From Chlorops oryzae (taxonomy: Eukaryota; Arthropoda; Insecta; Diptera; Chloropidae): DNA of 64,000 bases. The notes beneath the pieces are model-generated. The model worked only from the letters and a program-made list of their open reading frames with translations. It was not told the DNA's origin and searched no databases. The stretch is taken from positions 62,191,812 to 62,255,811 of the forward strand of contig CM035807.1 in assembly GCA_020466095.1 (NCBI GenBank), in the 5' to 3' direction. The position numbers and the translations under genes were made by a program. Below, piece by piece: positions 1 to 9,762 of this stretch; within the stretch, counting starts at the first letter, position 1; each line of letters opens with the position of its first letter.

Positions 1-342
1 AGAAAATCTCGGTGGGCAATAAACTGCACTTAAAGCGATAATGCTGTTACCATAATGCAATGAGATAGACGTTGCTTGTAAGTAATTTTGGGAAAATTCA
101 TCCATTAAATTGTGTTTTATTCGAGTTTTGATCAAAACGCCGGTGCCGCCGTGTGCCTTTCCATCTGGGTGATGAGTGCCATAAAACGTATAATTTTTAA
201 TAGTAAAATTATTTTTGCTTGTGAGGTGGGTTTCACTGACGAGCATTACGTCAGTTGAATGTAATTCAAGAAATGTTTGAATTTCAAGCTTGTGTTGTCG
301 AATGCCGTTAGCATTCCAATGACAAATTTTTAGGACACTCAT
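1..342 (-). CDS. Jockey-type LINE ORF2, endonuclease N-terminus (partial, runs off the window)
   Basis: The minus strand from 342 to the window edge is open for about 114 codons. It begins MSVLKICHWNANGIRQHK and continues with VSETHL and GGTGVLIK. This is the apurinic/apyrimidinic-like endonuclease start of a LINE ORF2, with the Asn of WNANGI and the Glu of SETHL as metal and active-site positions. The enzyme nicks target DNA to prime reverse transcription; the RT would lie outside the window. The ATG (342-340) overlaps the ORF1 stop in an ATGA, which suggests termination-reinitiation. Family assignment (Jockey superfamily) rests on the motifs and on the partner ORF1. Confidence 0.8.
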   Translation of the reverse strand, partial: MSVLKICHWNANGIRQHKLEIQTFLELHSTDVMLVSETHLTSKNNFTIKNYTFYGTHHPDGKAHGGTGVLIKTRIKHNLMDEFSQNYLQATSISLHYGNSIIALSAVYCPPRFS

Positions 343-2246
343 TTCTTTGCAATAAGAATTTGCATGAGTTGGCTTTGAGCCCGCATCATCTCTTGCAGCA
401 TTGATTGCACAGTTGAAGTGAACTGCATCATGCAGTTAGTCAAATTCGAGATCATTGATTCCAAATTTGATATGGCACCTTGAGGGTGTACCGCAGTGTT
501 TGACCTGACAGCTACAGCATACGAAATAGTCACAGGAGTGTGAACAGGATGTGCTGCTGTCGCAAAAAATGCTTGAGGTTGGGTCGCAGTGTTAGACTTT
601 ACTGCGTCAGCATATGAAAATGCTTTGGGAGGAAGAGCAGCTGATGCTGGCCCTTGCTGGCTCGGCAAGAAGTTCGGAACTTCTTCGTGAGTTTTCCGCT
701 TGGGTTGGTCTTTTTTTTTTATTGCCATGTAGATCGGGCATGCACGATAACTCGCTTTGTGGTTACCACCACAGTTGCTGCATTTTCTTACATCAGGGTT
801 GTCTTGATCAACTTGACAAGAGTACGAAGAATGCCGATCTCCACATGTAGCGCACACGGGGTTCAAAGTGCAATAGTTTTGCGTGTGACCAAATTCTTGG
901 CAATTAGAGCATTGAACCGGTCCTTTCCGCTTATGAGGCTCTTCGACAGTAATTTTGCGGTGTAGCAAAAATTGCAGATTGTATATTGGGTGGACCTTGT
1001 TCTTTTTTAGTTTTTGGGAGTAAGCTGAAGGATCACGCTCAATGCGATATAGGGGTTGCGGAATATTTTGTTTGTTTTTAATATTAAAAACGGTTTTCTT
1101 TGGAAAACCTGCAGCTTGCAGAGCGCCTTTGATCTCTGCTGGGTCAAGTGAGGGCTCGATGCCTTTTATTACTACCACTAAACCTTTGCTTGCTTTAAGC
1201 TGGTAGGTATAGTAGCTTTTTTTGAGTGCATCAAAGTGGTTCACCAGGGTACGTAAGTGGATTTCCGTATAAATTTGTATTTTAGTTTCTTTCACGTTAC
1301 CCCTTTTAATGGAAACAACGTGAAAGTTGCTGCTGCCAATGGAACGAGCGATAGTTGCTACTAGAGCGTTGGAACCTTCCTCACGCAAGTAGATTGGGGG
1401 AGGCTTAATTTTTTTGATGGGGTTTGGAGTAGATGCTTTATTGTCATCTTTGCTAGCAAGCAGCGCAAATCTATTTTGGCTTGGGCTAGTAGCAGTGCTC
1501 GTTGATGCATTGGGTTTCAATACTTTTAGAGCCTTCTGTCCTTGCATTTTTTGGGGACTCAATTTCCGCTTGATGTTGACGTAGCGATCCATGCCTGTCT
1601 GCACTGCCGACCCCTTTTGCTTTTCGTGGACGCCAATTTTTTTTGCTATAGCGGCAGCGGCGCTAGCCTTCACTTGAGTAGAGCGCACGGCTGAGCTCTG
1701 AGCAGCGGTTGGGGCAGCAATTTCGGCTTCGTTTTGTCTGCTGTATTCTTCTTTTGACTTAGTGTTTGTCAGTATGTCGGTTGTTTCTTCGTTTTGCAGT
1801 GATGCTGTTGTTTTTGAAGAGGTGAGGCTCGTAATAAGAGCAGAAACCGTTGACGTTGTAGCTGTGTACTTAGGACTAGCAAAAGTATTAGTTGGCGTAC
1901 TTACTGCGATCGAGCAGGGAGTATTGGAGCTTGTAGGCAGAAAGGGTAGTGCATTTGCTGCATTTGTTTTCTGCGGTGTGCGGGAAAGCTTGCCTGACGT
2001 CACCGAGTGAAGGTTCAGCAGAGCATTTTGTTGTTGGATCGGTTCCGTAACACTGTGCGAGCGACGTCGGCCGCACGGCGGCGAACGTTGAACACTTATT
2101 TGATTTTCAATTTTTTTCTTCTTCTTTCTCTTTTTTTTTACATGCACTTTTCGTCCGACCGAATCAAGCGCTATCGAATGATGAGGCAAAACATAGTGCG
2201 CCAATAATATCGGGACGCTGGGTATTTCGAAGTCGGGCTTGACCAA
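339..2246 (-). CDS. Jockey-type LINE ORF1, Gag-like nucleic-acid-binding protein
   Basis: This 635-residue protein has an unusually basic run of Lys/Arg near residues 36-46 and a Ser/Thr/Ala-rich stretch to about residue 200. A globular PRE_C2HC-like region covers roughly 295-430. Three Cys-rich knuckles follow: CSNCQEFGHTQNYC near 445, CATCGDRHSSYSC near 462 and CSNCGGNHKASYRAC near 482. The C-terminal region has two YADAV/YAVAV repeats and a Met/Gln-rich helix. Such ORF1 proteins coat the LINE RNA and take it to the nucleus. The frame has no stop, so this copy is fairly young or intact here. The start is the first Met; 5' UTR and promoter are not recognisable beyond 2246. Confidence 0.85.
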   Translation of the reverse strand: MVKPDFEIPSVPILLAHYVLPHHSIALDSVGRKVHVKKKRKKKKKIENQISVQRSPPCGRRRSHSVTEPIQQQNALLNLHSVTSGKLSRTPQKTNAANALPFLPTSSNTPCSIAVSTPTNTFASPKYTATTSTVSALITSLTSSKTTASLQNEETTDILTNTKSKEEYSRQNEAEIAAPTAAQSSAVRSTQVKASAAAAIAKKIGVHEKQKGSAVQTGMDRYVNIKRKLSPQKMQGQKALKVLKPNASTSTATSPSQNRFALLASKDDNKASTPNPIKKIKPPPIYLREEGSNALVATIARSIGSSNFHVVSIKRGNVKETKIQIYTEIHLRTLVNHFDALKKSYYTYQLKASKGLVVVIKGIEPSLDPAEIKGALQAAGFPKKTVFNIKNKQNIPQPLYRIERDPSAYSQKLKKNKVHPIYNLQFLLHRKITVEEPHKRKGPVQCSNCQEFGHTQNYCTLNPVCATCGDRHSSYSCQVDQDNPDVRKCSNCGGNHKASYRACPIYMAIKKKDQPKRKTHEEVPNFLPSQQGPASAALPPKAFSYADAVKSNTATQPQAFFATAAHPVHTPVTISYAVAVRSNTAVHPQGAISNLESMISNLTNCMMQFTSTVQSMLQEMMRAQSQLMQILIAKK

Positions 2247-2899
2247 CTTAAGCTTTCTTACTTGTTAAAATATTATTTTTGTGCAAATCTTGAAACAGCT
2301 AGAACTACGCTCCGTAGGTAAAGACATTTATATATATTCTTGATTGGAATCAAAAACTGAATCGATTTAGGCCTGTCCGTTTTTCCGTGCGTATGGCCGT
2401 TTGTCCGCCTGTGGTCGAATCTCCTCCGAAACGGCTGGACCAACCAAGTCGAAAGTTGGCACCAAAGGTAACTCGGGATCCGGGTATGGCCCTTAGTAAA
2501 AATGTGAGACATCCTCCGACTGCCACGCCCACAAATAAATATAATGTGTTTTCAGTAAAATGCTTGTAACTTGCGAATTACCAACACATTTCATTATTAT
2601 TTGGTGTACTGGTAAACTACAAAAAAGGACATACCCCAAACAAAAAACTAAGCCATTCTTTTTAAGCCATGCCCCCAAAAAAGAGTTAATCGTAACTTGC
2701 TAAGTAAAAGGAGTACGAAACTTCAAATTTGCAACATAAGTTGACCAAGGTGAATGAAAGGTGTTCAAAAAAAATTATGTGGGCCGCCCACTGCCACGCC
2801 TACAAATGGAGATTTCTCGTAACTTCCGAAGTAGAAGGCGAAGAAGCTTCAAATTTGCAACATAGGTTCACCAAAGCAAATGAAAGACGTAGGCAAAAA
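2247..2899. repeat. degenerate repetitive DNA between the LINE and Polinton A
   Basis: No gene is visible. Two diverged units (about 2690-2775 and 2815-2899) share the order 'cgtaacttnc..aagtanaaggng', 'aacttcaaatttgcaacata' and 'caaatgaaag'. The words 'ccactgccacgcc' and 'ccgactgccacgcc' recur at about 2516 and 2790. This looks like an old non-autonomous repeat. Polinton A homology begins abruptly at 2900, so the left end of that element was lost here. Confidence 0.5.
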
Positions 2900-3006
2900 A
2901 TCACAATCTGCAGGACATAATAATCATAACAAAGAAATTTTTTCAATTATTGAAGAGCTTAAAGAAGCTGACATAATTGAATGAAAACTCGACGAAAAAT
3001 AAAAAG

Positions 3007-3438
3007 ATGAGCGTGGACAAATTCGGTCGATATAATAACAATACATCCAAGTCAAAAAGTTTTAATACGGAATTGACTCTAAGCGCTAGCAGAGATCACA
3101 GCTTCAACGCTCATTTTAAACGCATCAGAAATCTTAAAGATCCAATAGTAAAGGGCGACGCTGCAACGCAAAATTTTGTAATTCTAAGTCTTGATGCGTA
3201 TCGAACTGAATTTCAGGATTCAATTAAAGCTTATGAAAGTCACCGTAATAAAGAAATTGAAACCGTTTATGAAAAAATTAAATCTATTGAACGCGATATT
3301 GATGAGAGGTTTAAGGTGTATATGGAATATGTTGAGAAGCGTTTAGAAGGTACGGAAAATGTTTTGTTTTCAATGATTTCTAATCAAAACATTATTCAAA
3401 AACCAAACCAAAACCACACAATACCATCTTCAAGATGA
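3007..3438 (+). CDS. Polinton accessory protein, 143 aa, unknown function (copy A)
   Basis: I chose the ATG at 3007 (MSVDKFGRYNNN). A longer frame from 2977 would need a TTG start. The protein is polar, Asn/Lys-rich at the start, and its second half (ESHRNKEIETVYEKIKSI onwards) has the charge pattern of a long helix or coiled coil, so a structural or DNA-associated role is possible. It has no catalytic motif that I recognise. Its stop overlaps the integrase start as ATGA (3435-3438), so the two are probably co-expressed. The same gene sits in the same place in copy B (23591-24022). Confidence 0.6.
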   Translation: MSVDKFGRYNNNTSKSKSFNTELTLSASRDHSFNAHFKRIRNLKDPIVKGDAATQNFVILSLDAYRTEFQDSIKAYESHRNKEIETVYEKIKSIERDIDERFKVYMEYVEKRLEGTENVLFSMISNQNIIQKPNQNHTIPSSR

Positions 3439-4352
3439 GTCGATTTCAAATAGTTGAGGAGCTCCATCGACAGGCACGGCGAAATTTTAAACGAAGAGCT
3501 GTTATAACCAAAGATATTGATGATCTTTGGCAAGCTGATTTAGTGGAAATGGGTAATTACTCTACATTCAACAAAGGTTATCGCTACCTACTCACAATCA
3601 TTGACACTTTCTCCAAATATGCCTGGACCGTTGCGATAAAGTCGAAAACAGCTCCTGATGTTACCAAAGCAATGAAAAGTGTATTTGAATGCGGTCGAAA
3701 ACCTAAAAATTTGCAAACAGATGATGGGAAGGAATTCTTCAATAAAGAGTTTCAACTTTTAATGAAACAAAACAAAATAAATCACTACTCTACCTATAGT
3801 GTAATGAAAGCCTCGATAGTTGAACGATTTAATCTCACTTTGAAAAATATGATGTGGAAGGGCTTCAGTAATCGCGGTTCTTACAAATGGATTGATGAAT
3901 ATCAAAAATTGACTAAAGAGTACAATGGAAAAGTGCACAGAACAATAAAAATTGCACCCGATAAAGTGAATTCTTTAAATGCAGCAACAATTCTAAAAAC
4001 GATTTACAACCGTCTGAAAGTCTATAATAAGCCCAAATTTCATGTAAACAATTACGTTCGAATAAGCAAATATAAACATGTTTTTGAGAAAGGTTACACA
4101 CCCAATTGGACAACGGAAATCTTCAAGATAAATAAGGTTCAAAATACCAATCCATGTACTTATATTTTAGAAGACTATCAGGGAAATGTAATTAAGGGTG
4201 CTTTCTATACACAAGAATTGCAAAAATCACGTTTTCCTCACATGTATTTAGTTGAGAAAGTTATAAAGAAGCGGGGTGATAAAGTGTATGTAAAATGGTT
4301 GGGGTTTTCCGATAGTCACAACTCTTGGATAAATAAATATGATATACTATGA
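3435..4352 (+). CDS. Polinton integrase with C-terminal chromodomain (copy A)
   Basis: This 305-residue retroviral-type integrase catalyses insertion of the Polinton DNA. Asp in LWQADLVEM (near residue 34), Asp in LQTDDGKEF (near 96) and Glu in SIVERFN (near 129) form the D,D,E triad. The C-terminus (FPHMYLVEKVIKKRGDKVYVKW, read as two parts) is a chromodomain ending near HNSW, which in such elements can steer integration to chromatin. Compared with copy B, one Arg after VERFN is Leu here and a chromodomain Gly is Arg in B. The reading frame is full length, similar to other Polinton integrases. Confidence 0.88.
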   Translation: MSRFQIVEELHRQARRNFKRRAVITKDIDDLWQADLVEMGNYSTFNKGYRYLLTIIDTFSKYAWTVAIKSKTAPDVTKAMKSVFECGRKPKNLQTDDGKEFFNKEFQLLMKQNKINHYSTYSVMKASIVERFNLTLKNMMWKGFSNRGSYKWIDEYQKLTKEYNGKVHRTIKIAPDKVNSLNAATILKTIYNRLKVYNKPKFHVNNYVRISKYKHVFEKGYTPNWTTEIFKINKVQNTNPCTYILEDYQGNVIKGAFYTQELQKSRFPHMYLVEKVIKKRGDKVYVKWLGFSDSHNSWINKYDIL

Positions 4353-4422
4353 AAAAATTTTATAAAAAGAAGTTTTATTTCTTTGATTGATTCAGTTTAC
4401 TTTACTATCTCAACCCCTCAAG

Positions 4423-4746
4423 ATGTCAAGAACATTGACTTTGACTGGAAATTCCTCAATTCTTACAGCAAATTATTTTCCTCCCATAGAGCTTAAAAAG
4501 GAATATGTTTGTGGACTGATTGATTTTCATACATATTACTCAATACCGAATATTGATGAAAAAAAATAACCTTTTTCACATTGGCAAGCATGTAATCGAG
4601 CTTCCTATCGGGTCTTATGAGTTCGATGATATTGTGAAATATATTTTAGACGCATACGAAAATCAAGAAGCAGCAGCAGCTGGTGCTACATTAAGTATAA
4701 AGGCCAATAATAATACATTAAAAGCTGAAATCTTCTCTGAAAAAGA
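4423..4746 (+). pseudogene. Polinton putative minor capsid (penton-like) gene, 5' part, cut by the gap (copy A)
   Basis: The start MSRTLTLTGNSSIL at 4423 matches the copy B gene. A frame break lies at about 4558-4566, where an A-run is one base longer than in copy B, and the continuation (HIGKHVIELPIGSYEF) is in another frame. The gene runs into the 100-N gap. By position next to the major capsid gene and by its beta-rich character I infer a single-jelly-roll minor capsid (penton) protein. No catalytic motif is visible. The break may be a sequencing indel, because copy B has a different one nearby. Confidence 0.5.
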
Positions 4747-4846
4747 NNNNNNNNNNNNNNNNNNNNNNNNNNNNNNNNNNNNNNNNNNNNNNNNNNNNNN
4801 NNNNNNNNNNNNNNNNNNNNNNNNNNNNNNNNNNNNNNNNNNNNNN
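4747..4846. other. assembly gap (100 N)
   Basis: Exactly 100 N, the conventional size for a gap of unknown length. By alignment to copy B, the missing piece corresponds to 22284-22043 plus 10433-9864, about 812 bp: the C-terminal part of the minor capsid gene and the first ~85 codons of the major capsid gene. Confidence 0.97.
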
Positions 4847-5784
4847 TTGAGGAAATACGTTATGAAATGAATGGTGTGGAAATTGATCGCACACGGTACT
4901 TGGGTCAAACTTCTACTTTAAAAAATCTTGTATCCTTAAACAAAAATACAAGTACAATGTTGGAAAATGCCGGTTGGTCTCCGGAAGAAAATATTAAACC
5001 AGCTATAAATACTGGCTATTTCAATTTTTGCGTACCACTAAAAATGTTGATGGGCTTTGCCGAAGACTTTGATAAAATTATGATAAATTCAAAACATGAG
5101 CTTATATTGCTACGTTCTAGATCAAATGATAAGTCTGTCTATAGTACGGAAGAGAGTGAAAAGGATAACATTAACTTAAAGCTCTTAAATGTTGCTTGGA
5201 AGGTTCCCCAAATTCAATTATCCGATGCAGCCAAATTGAAAATCTATACAACTATTAAAGAGGATATTCCTCTACCTATATCATTTCGTAGTTGGGAATC
5301 TTACTTTTATCCAGAGCTACCTCAAAGTACAAATCATACATGGAACATAAAAGTAGGAACACAAAGTGAGCGTCCTCGTTTTATTCTTATCGCTTTCGAG
5401 AATGGAGAAAAGTTTACAAACTGTAGCTTAACCGATTTAAAAGTACATTTAAACTCTGTTTCATATCCATACGATGACCTTAATTTAAATTTGTCTCGTA
5501 ATCGATATGCTCTCTTATATGAAATGTATGCAAGGTTTCAACAAAGTTATTACATGATTGAGTCACACCCACTTTTATGCTGCAAAAAGTTTAAAGAATG
5601 TCCAATAATTGTTATTGACACATCGCATCAAAATGAAGAAATTAAAACAGGTGCTCTCGATATTCGTATAATGTTCAAAACTCTTGAAAACATTAAACCA
5701 AACACTTCGGCATATTGTGTTCTTATACATGATCGTGTCATTACATACAAACCGATGACTGGTGAAATTGTAAAGCACACTTAA
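4847..5784 (+). CDS. Polinton putative major capsid protein, 5' end in the gap (copy A)
   Basis: About 310 residues remain. The true start is in the gap: copy B shows another ~85 residues upstream of FEEIRY, so the full protein would be near 396 residues. The sequence is beta-strand-rich with no enzyme motif. The FEEIRY..NGVEIDRTRYLG pattern and the neighbouring ATPase and minor capsid genes support a double-jelly-roll hexon-like protein of the insect Polinton/adintovirus type. The internal ATG at 4867 is unlikely to be the start. No stop interrupts the remaining frame. Function is inferred from family context, not from a structure. Confidence 0.6.
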
Positions 5785-5879
5785 TATAAAGCATTGATTT
5801 GTAGCACATTTTATTTATTTCATCATAAGCCTTTGAGCAAAAAACTTGTTCACGACAATAAAACCCGGATAAAGGAAAA

Positions 5880-6398
5880 ATGCCTAAATTTGTTGTCTTC
5901 GATTGTCAAGGATTCCGACTCACTAATAACCAATTCATTTTTAAGGAAGTCGCTTTTTGCTTCAGTGATAAAAAATATATCCATTTTCTTATAAAGTCAC
6001 CATTTAATTTCAAATTATTGAACGATGCCGAGAAAAAATCAGTAATTTGGCTCAAAAACAACTACCATATGCTCGATTGGGACTCTGGTGACTTCACTTT
6101 GAGTGAAATGAAGAAATATATGAAATTTCTCCTCAAAGGCTATCAAATACATGTAAAAGGCGAAGAAAAAGCAATGTGGGCAAAGGAACTTTTGGCAGAG
6201 TGCACAATTTCTGGCATAAAAGAAATCGATTGTAATTATTCGCTTAAGAACATAAGGCATCTATGTGATTCAGATGATATAACATGTAATAATCATTGTA
6301 ATTTGTTGACAAGAAAAAAGAAAGCTTGCGCTTGCGCCCTTAAAAATTCTTTAGCTCTAAGAAAATTTGTTCAAGATTATGGTTCAGCTATGTCATAA
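5880..6398 (+). CDS. Polinton conserved protein, 172 aa (copy A)
   Basis: The protein starts MPKFVVFDCQGFRL and contains FKEVAF shortly after. The acidic residue after a hydrophobic strand, followed by Lys-Glu, is reminiscent of an RNase-H-fold exonuclease start, but I cannot complete a catalytic set, so function stays open. A Cys-rich basic stretch (RKKKACACALKN) lies near residue 145. It follows the major capsid gene by about 95 bp in the same orientation, so it may share its transcript. Copy B retains only the C-terminal two thirds. Confidence 0.55.
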   Translation: MPKFVVFDCQGFRLTNNQFIFKEVAFCFSDKKYIHFLIKSPFNFKLLNDAEKKSVIWLKNNYHMLDWDSGDFTLSEMKKYMKFLLKGYQIHVKGEEKAMWAKELLAECTISGIKEIDCNYSLKNIRHLCDSDDITCNNHCNLLTRKKKACACALKNSLALRKFVQDYGSAMS

Positions 6399-6493
6399 GT
6401 TTCTCTATTCATTTATTAAATAAAAGATTCTTTTAAGAATTGAAAACAAAATTTATTTTCTTTTATTTTTGAAAAAAAATGTTTACATATTTA

Positions 6494-6961
6494 TTAGAAT
6501 ATTTTCCTTTTCTTAACATTTATAACATCATCAACATAATCATTATCATTATCTTCCTCAATATCATTGGTTCTTATATTAGGTGGGGCGTAAAAAAGGT
6601 TTTCATTGAACAAATGATCATGAACGTTAAAATCTATGAAGAGTGGTTGAGAGTTTGGAATACCTTCAACAATGTGTAAAGTATAATTTTGCATAGACCC
6701 TCTCCGAATAAGAGAAAAACTTTGATCTTTCAATAGCTCCAAGGTTTCTTCCTTCAAATCGTTGAACATTGCCGGTAAAAATATTACTCCTTTGATAAGT
6801 TCCAATAAAATTCGTTTTCCAAATTTTGTTTGAACTCTCACAGCCCTAACAATAGGATGCTGTTCCCCTTCCGCTAGCTGATTAATAGGGATACTTTCCT
6901 TTTTATTAAGTCTTTCGAAGTCCTTAATAGCATTCAGAGCTCTCTGACTTTGATCCGTCAT
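6494..6961 (-). CDS. Polinton TIR-proximal protein, 155 aa (copy A)
   Basis: An intact minus-strand frame beginning MTDQSQRALNAIKDFERL and ending in an Asp/Asn-rich tract and KKRKIF, which could be a nuclear localisation signal. It is transcribed towards the capsid genes, opposite to them, and starts about 260 bp inside the TIR boundary, so its promoter probably lies at the TIR edge. I do not recognise the family. Copy B has the same gene with an internal deletion. Confidence 0.55.
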   Translation of the reverse strand: MTDQSQRALNAIKDFERLNKKESIPINQLAEGEQHPIVRAVRVQTKFGKRILLELIKGVIFLPAMFNDLKEETLELLKDQSFSLIRRGSMQNYTLHIVEGIPNSQPLFIDFNVHDHLFNENLFYAPPNIRTNDIEEDNDNDYVDDVINVKKRKIF

Positions 6962-7221
6962 ATTTATCTACAAAAAATAAAAGGACATTATTAATTTAAT
7001 TTAAAATAATTTGTTGTTTTTTTTTTCCCTTACCTTTTTTGTATTTTTGTGCGTCGCAAGGGTACTACTATATCAATATCTGTTTGACTTCACTTGTAAG
7101 ACTGATAGCGCCAATAGAACAAATTTATTTTTATACCTTCACACTTTTCTTCAAACTTCCACACAGTTTCTCACCCACACCATACTCACACATATATGTA
7201 CTAATTTTTCAAAACATTCAA

Positions 7222-8074
7222 TCCCAAAAATATCCCCCCGATTGAACTGAACTTGAACTTGAAAAATTTTTGAATAAACATCCAATGAGGCACGCTTCAA
7301 CTTGTTCTGGCTAAAAAATCATGCCTTGTCTTCATCTCAATGACTTCAGTAGCGATAAGTCAACTCCAGCTCTAACCCAATGTTTACATATTGAACTATA
7401 TATGCTCTCCTACCGCACAGCTTCTCACCCACACCATACTCACACATATATGTACTAATTTTTCAAAACATTCAATGAGGCAAGCTTCAACTTGTTCTGG
7501 CTAAAAAATCATGCCTTATCTTCATCTCAATGACTTCAGTAGCGATAAGTCAACTCCAGCTCTTACCCAATGTTTACATATTGAACTATATATGCTCTCC
7601 TACTGCACAGTTTCTCACCCCCTCACCTCTTCAATGAGGCTCAATGTGAACCTTCTCATACAAACCTCCAAAAATTTGCAAAGACCTAAATGTATGTCAC
7701 CTCATACAAACTTCCTAAATTTCCAAAGACCTAAATGTATGTCATCTCATATAAACCAACCAAAATTTTCTAGATGTGCGACGTCTCATAATATAAACCA
7801 ACCAAAATTTTCTAGATCTCAAATGTGCGACGTCTCATACAAATCAACAAAAATTTTCTAGATCTCAAATGTGCGACGTCTCATACAAATCAACAAAAAT
7901 TTTCTAGATCTCAAATGTGCGACGTCTCATACAAATGAAAAAAATTTTCTAGATCTCAAATGTGCGACGTCTCATACAAATCAACAAAAATTTTCTAGAT
8001 CTTCAATGTGCGTCTTTTTCCGATTTTCCATACAAAAAAAGTTGCACATCCAGAACGAACATATCCCCCCTACT
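7222..8074. repeat. terminal inverted repeat of Polinton A with minisatellite
   Basis: Homologous to the right TIR of copy B (42581-43143) and ending in the same terminal sequence, which reads agtaggggggatatgttcg from the tip inwards. It is longer than that TIR because a block of about 190 bp around 7290-7430 is repeated at 7470-7615. A 45-50 bp unit containing 'gtgcg..gtctcatacaaatc' and 'caaaattttcta' is repeated from about 7740 to 8010. Open frames through this block are translations of repeats, not genes. Confidence 0.8.
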
Positions 8075-8657
8075 GAAGTTTGTATGAGATGACATAAATA
8101 TAGGTCTTTGGAAATTTTTGGAGGTTTATATGAGATGACATACATTTAGGTCTTTGGAAATTTAGGAAGTTTGTATGAGATGACATACATTTAGGTCTTT
8201 GGAAATTTTTGGAGGTTTATATGAGATGACATACATTTAGCTCTTTGGAAATTTTTGGAGGTTTCTATGAGATGACATACATTTAGGTCTTAGGAAATTA
8301 AGAAAGTTTGTATAAGATGACATACATTTAGATCTTTGGAAATTTTTGAAAGTTTATATGAAATGACATACATTTAGGTCTTTGGAAATTTTTGGAGGTT
8401 TATATGAGAAGGTTTGCATTGAGCCTCATTGAAGTTGTGAGGGGGTGAGAAACTGTGCTGTAGGAGAGCATATATAGTTCAATTATTTCAATATGTAAAC
8501 ATTGGGCTGGAGCTGGAGTTTACTTATCGCTACTGAAGTCATTGAGATGAAGATAAGACATGATTTTTTAGTCAGAACAAGTTGAAGCTTGCCTCATTGG
8601 ATGTTTATTCTAAAAATTTTCAAGTTCAAGTTCAGTTCAATCAGGGGGATATGAGAA
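8075..8657. repeat. truncated terminal inverted repeat of Polinton B
   Basis: Starts directly after the tip of copy A and lacks the terminal ~100 bp seen at 43143. It consists of a ~46-bp unit ('atgagatgacatacattta', then 'ggtctttggaaatttt') repeated about seven times from 8084 to 8410. The unique TIR sequence follows in reverse complement up to 8657. It forms a near-palindrome with 7222-8074. Confidence 0.75.
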
Positions 8658-8856
8658 ACTGTGTGGAAGTTTGGAGAAAAGTGTTAAGGTATAAAAATAA
8701 TATTTGTTCTATTGACGCTTTCAGTCTTACAAGTGAAGTCAAACAGATATTGATAAAGTAGTAACCTTGCGACGCACAAAAATACAAAACAAAGATAAGG
8801 GAAAAAAGTTATTTTAAATTAAATTAATAATGTCCTCTTATTTTTTATAGATAAAT

Positions 8857-9243
8857 ATGACGGATCAAAGTCCGAGAGCTCTGAATGCTATTAAGGACTT
8901 CGAAAGACTTAAAAAAAAGGAAAGTATCCCTATTTATCAGCTAGCGGAAGGGGCACAGCATCCTATTGTTAGGGCTGTGAGAGTTCAAACAAAATTTGGA
9001 GCTATTGAAAGATCAAAGTTTTTCTCTAATTCGGAGAGGGTCAAGCAAAATTATACTTTACACATTGTTGAAGGTATTCCAAACTTTCAACCATTCTTCA
9101 TAGATTTTAACGTTCATGATCATTTGTTCAATGAAAACCTTTTTTACGCCCCACCTTATATAAGAAGCAATGATATTGAGGAAGATAATAATGATGATTA
9201 TGTTGATGATGTTATAAATGTTAAGAAAAGGAAAATATTCTAA
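8857..9243 (+). pseudogene. Polinton TIR-proximal protein, internally deleted (copy B)
   Basis: Same start (MTDQSPRALNAIKDFERL) and end (KKRKIF) as the 155-residue copy A protein, but about 77 bp are missing after KFG. The deletion ends share the word 'ttgga'. The frame is shifted for about 17 codons and then restored by a second small indel before QNYTLHIV, so a 128-residue open frame survives with a scrambled middle. Confidence 0.6.
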
Positions 9244-9338
9244 TAAATATGTAAAAAAAAATTTTTTAAAATAAAAGAAAATAAATTTTGTTTTCAATTC
9301 TTAAAAGAATCTTTTATTTAATAAATTAATAGAGAAAC

Positions 9339-9762
9339 TTATGTCATAGCTGAACCATAATCTTGAACAAATTTTCTTAGAGCTTAAGAATTTTTAAGGG
9401 CGCAAGCGCAAGCTTTCTTTTTTCTTGTCAACAAATTACAAAGATTGTAACATGTTATATCATCTGAATCACATAGGTGCCTTATGTTCTTAAGCGAATA
9501 ATTACAATCGATTTCTTTTATGCCAGAAATTGCGCACTCTGCCAAAAGTTCCCTTGCCCACATTGCTTTTTCTTCGCCTTTTACATGTATTTGATAGCCT
9601 TTGAGGAAAAATTTCATATATTTCTCCATTTCACTCAAAGTGAAGTCACCAGAGTCCCAATCGAGCATATGGTAGTTGTTTTTGAGCCAAATTACTGATT
9701 TTTTCTCGGCATCGTTCAATAATTTGAAATTAAATGGTGACTTTATAAGAAAATGGATATAT
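9339..9762 (-). pseudogene. Polinton 172-aa-type conserved protein, N-terminus deleted (copy B)
   Basis: Matches the copy A gene from about residue 33 (IKSPFNFKL) onwards, with a stop after ACALKNS at 9384 and the remaining codons down to 9339 still recognisable. The N-terminus was removed by the same ~1.0-kb deletion that removed most of the major capsid gene. The deletion junction lies at about 9755-9770. Confidence 0.65.

Larger units (their letters stand above)
2900..8074 (+). mobile_element. Polinton/Maverick copy A, left-truncated
   Basis: The segment runs from the last codons of the DUF8207-like gene through integrase, putative minor capsid, putative major capsid, two accessory genes and a terminal inverted repeat ending ...cccccctact at 8074. 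The same gene order is present, inverted, in copy B. Copy A has no left TIR, DNA polymerase, ATPase or protease, so it is a partial element. Integrase and the 143-residue gene are almost identical to copy B (a few residue changes), so the two copies are recently related. Confidence 0.85.

Noticed and set aside
7511..8092. Open frames of 116 and 73 codons
   Set aside because: They are translations of the 45-50 bp minisatellite in the Polinton end; the same holds for 42939-43196.
7640..8420. CRISPR-like array
   Set aside because: Units are directly adjoining with no unique spacers, in a eukaryotic transposon end.
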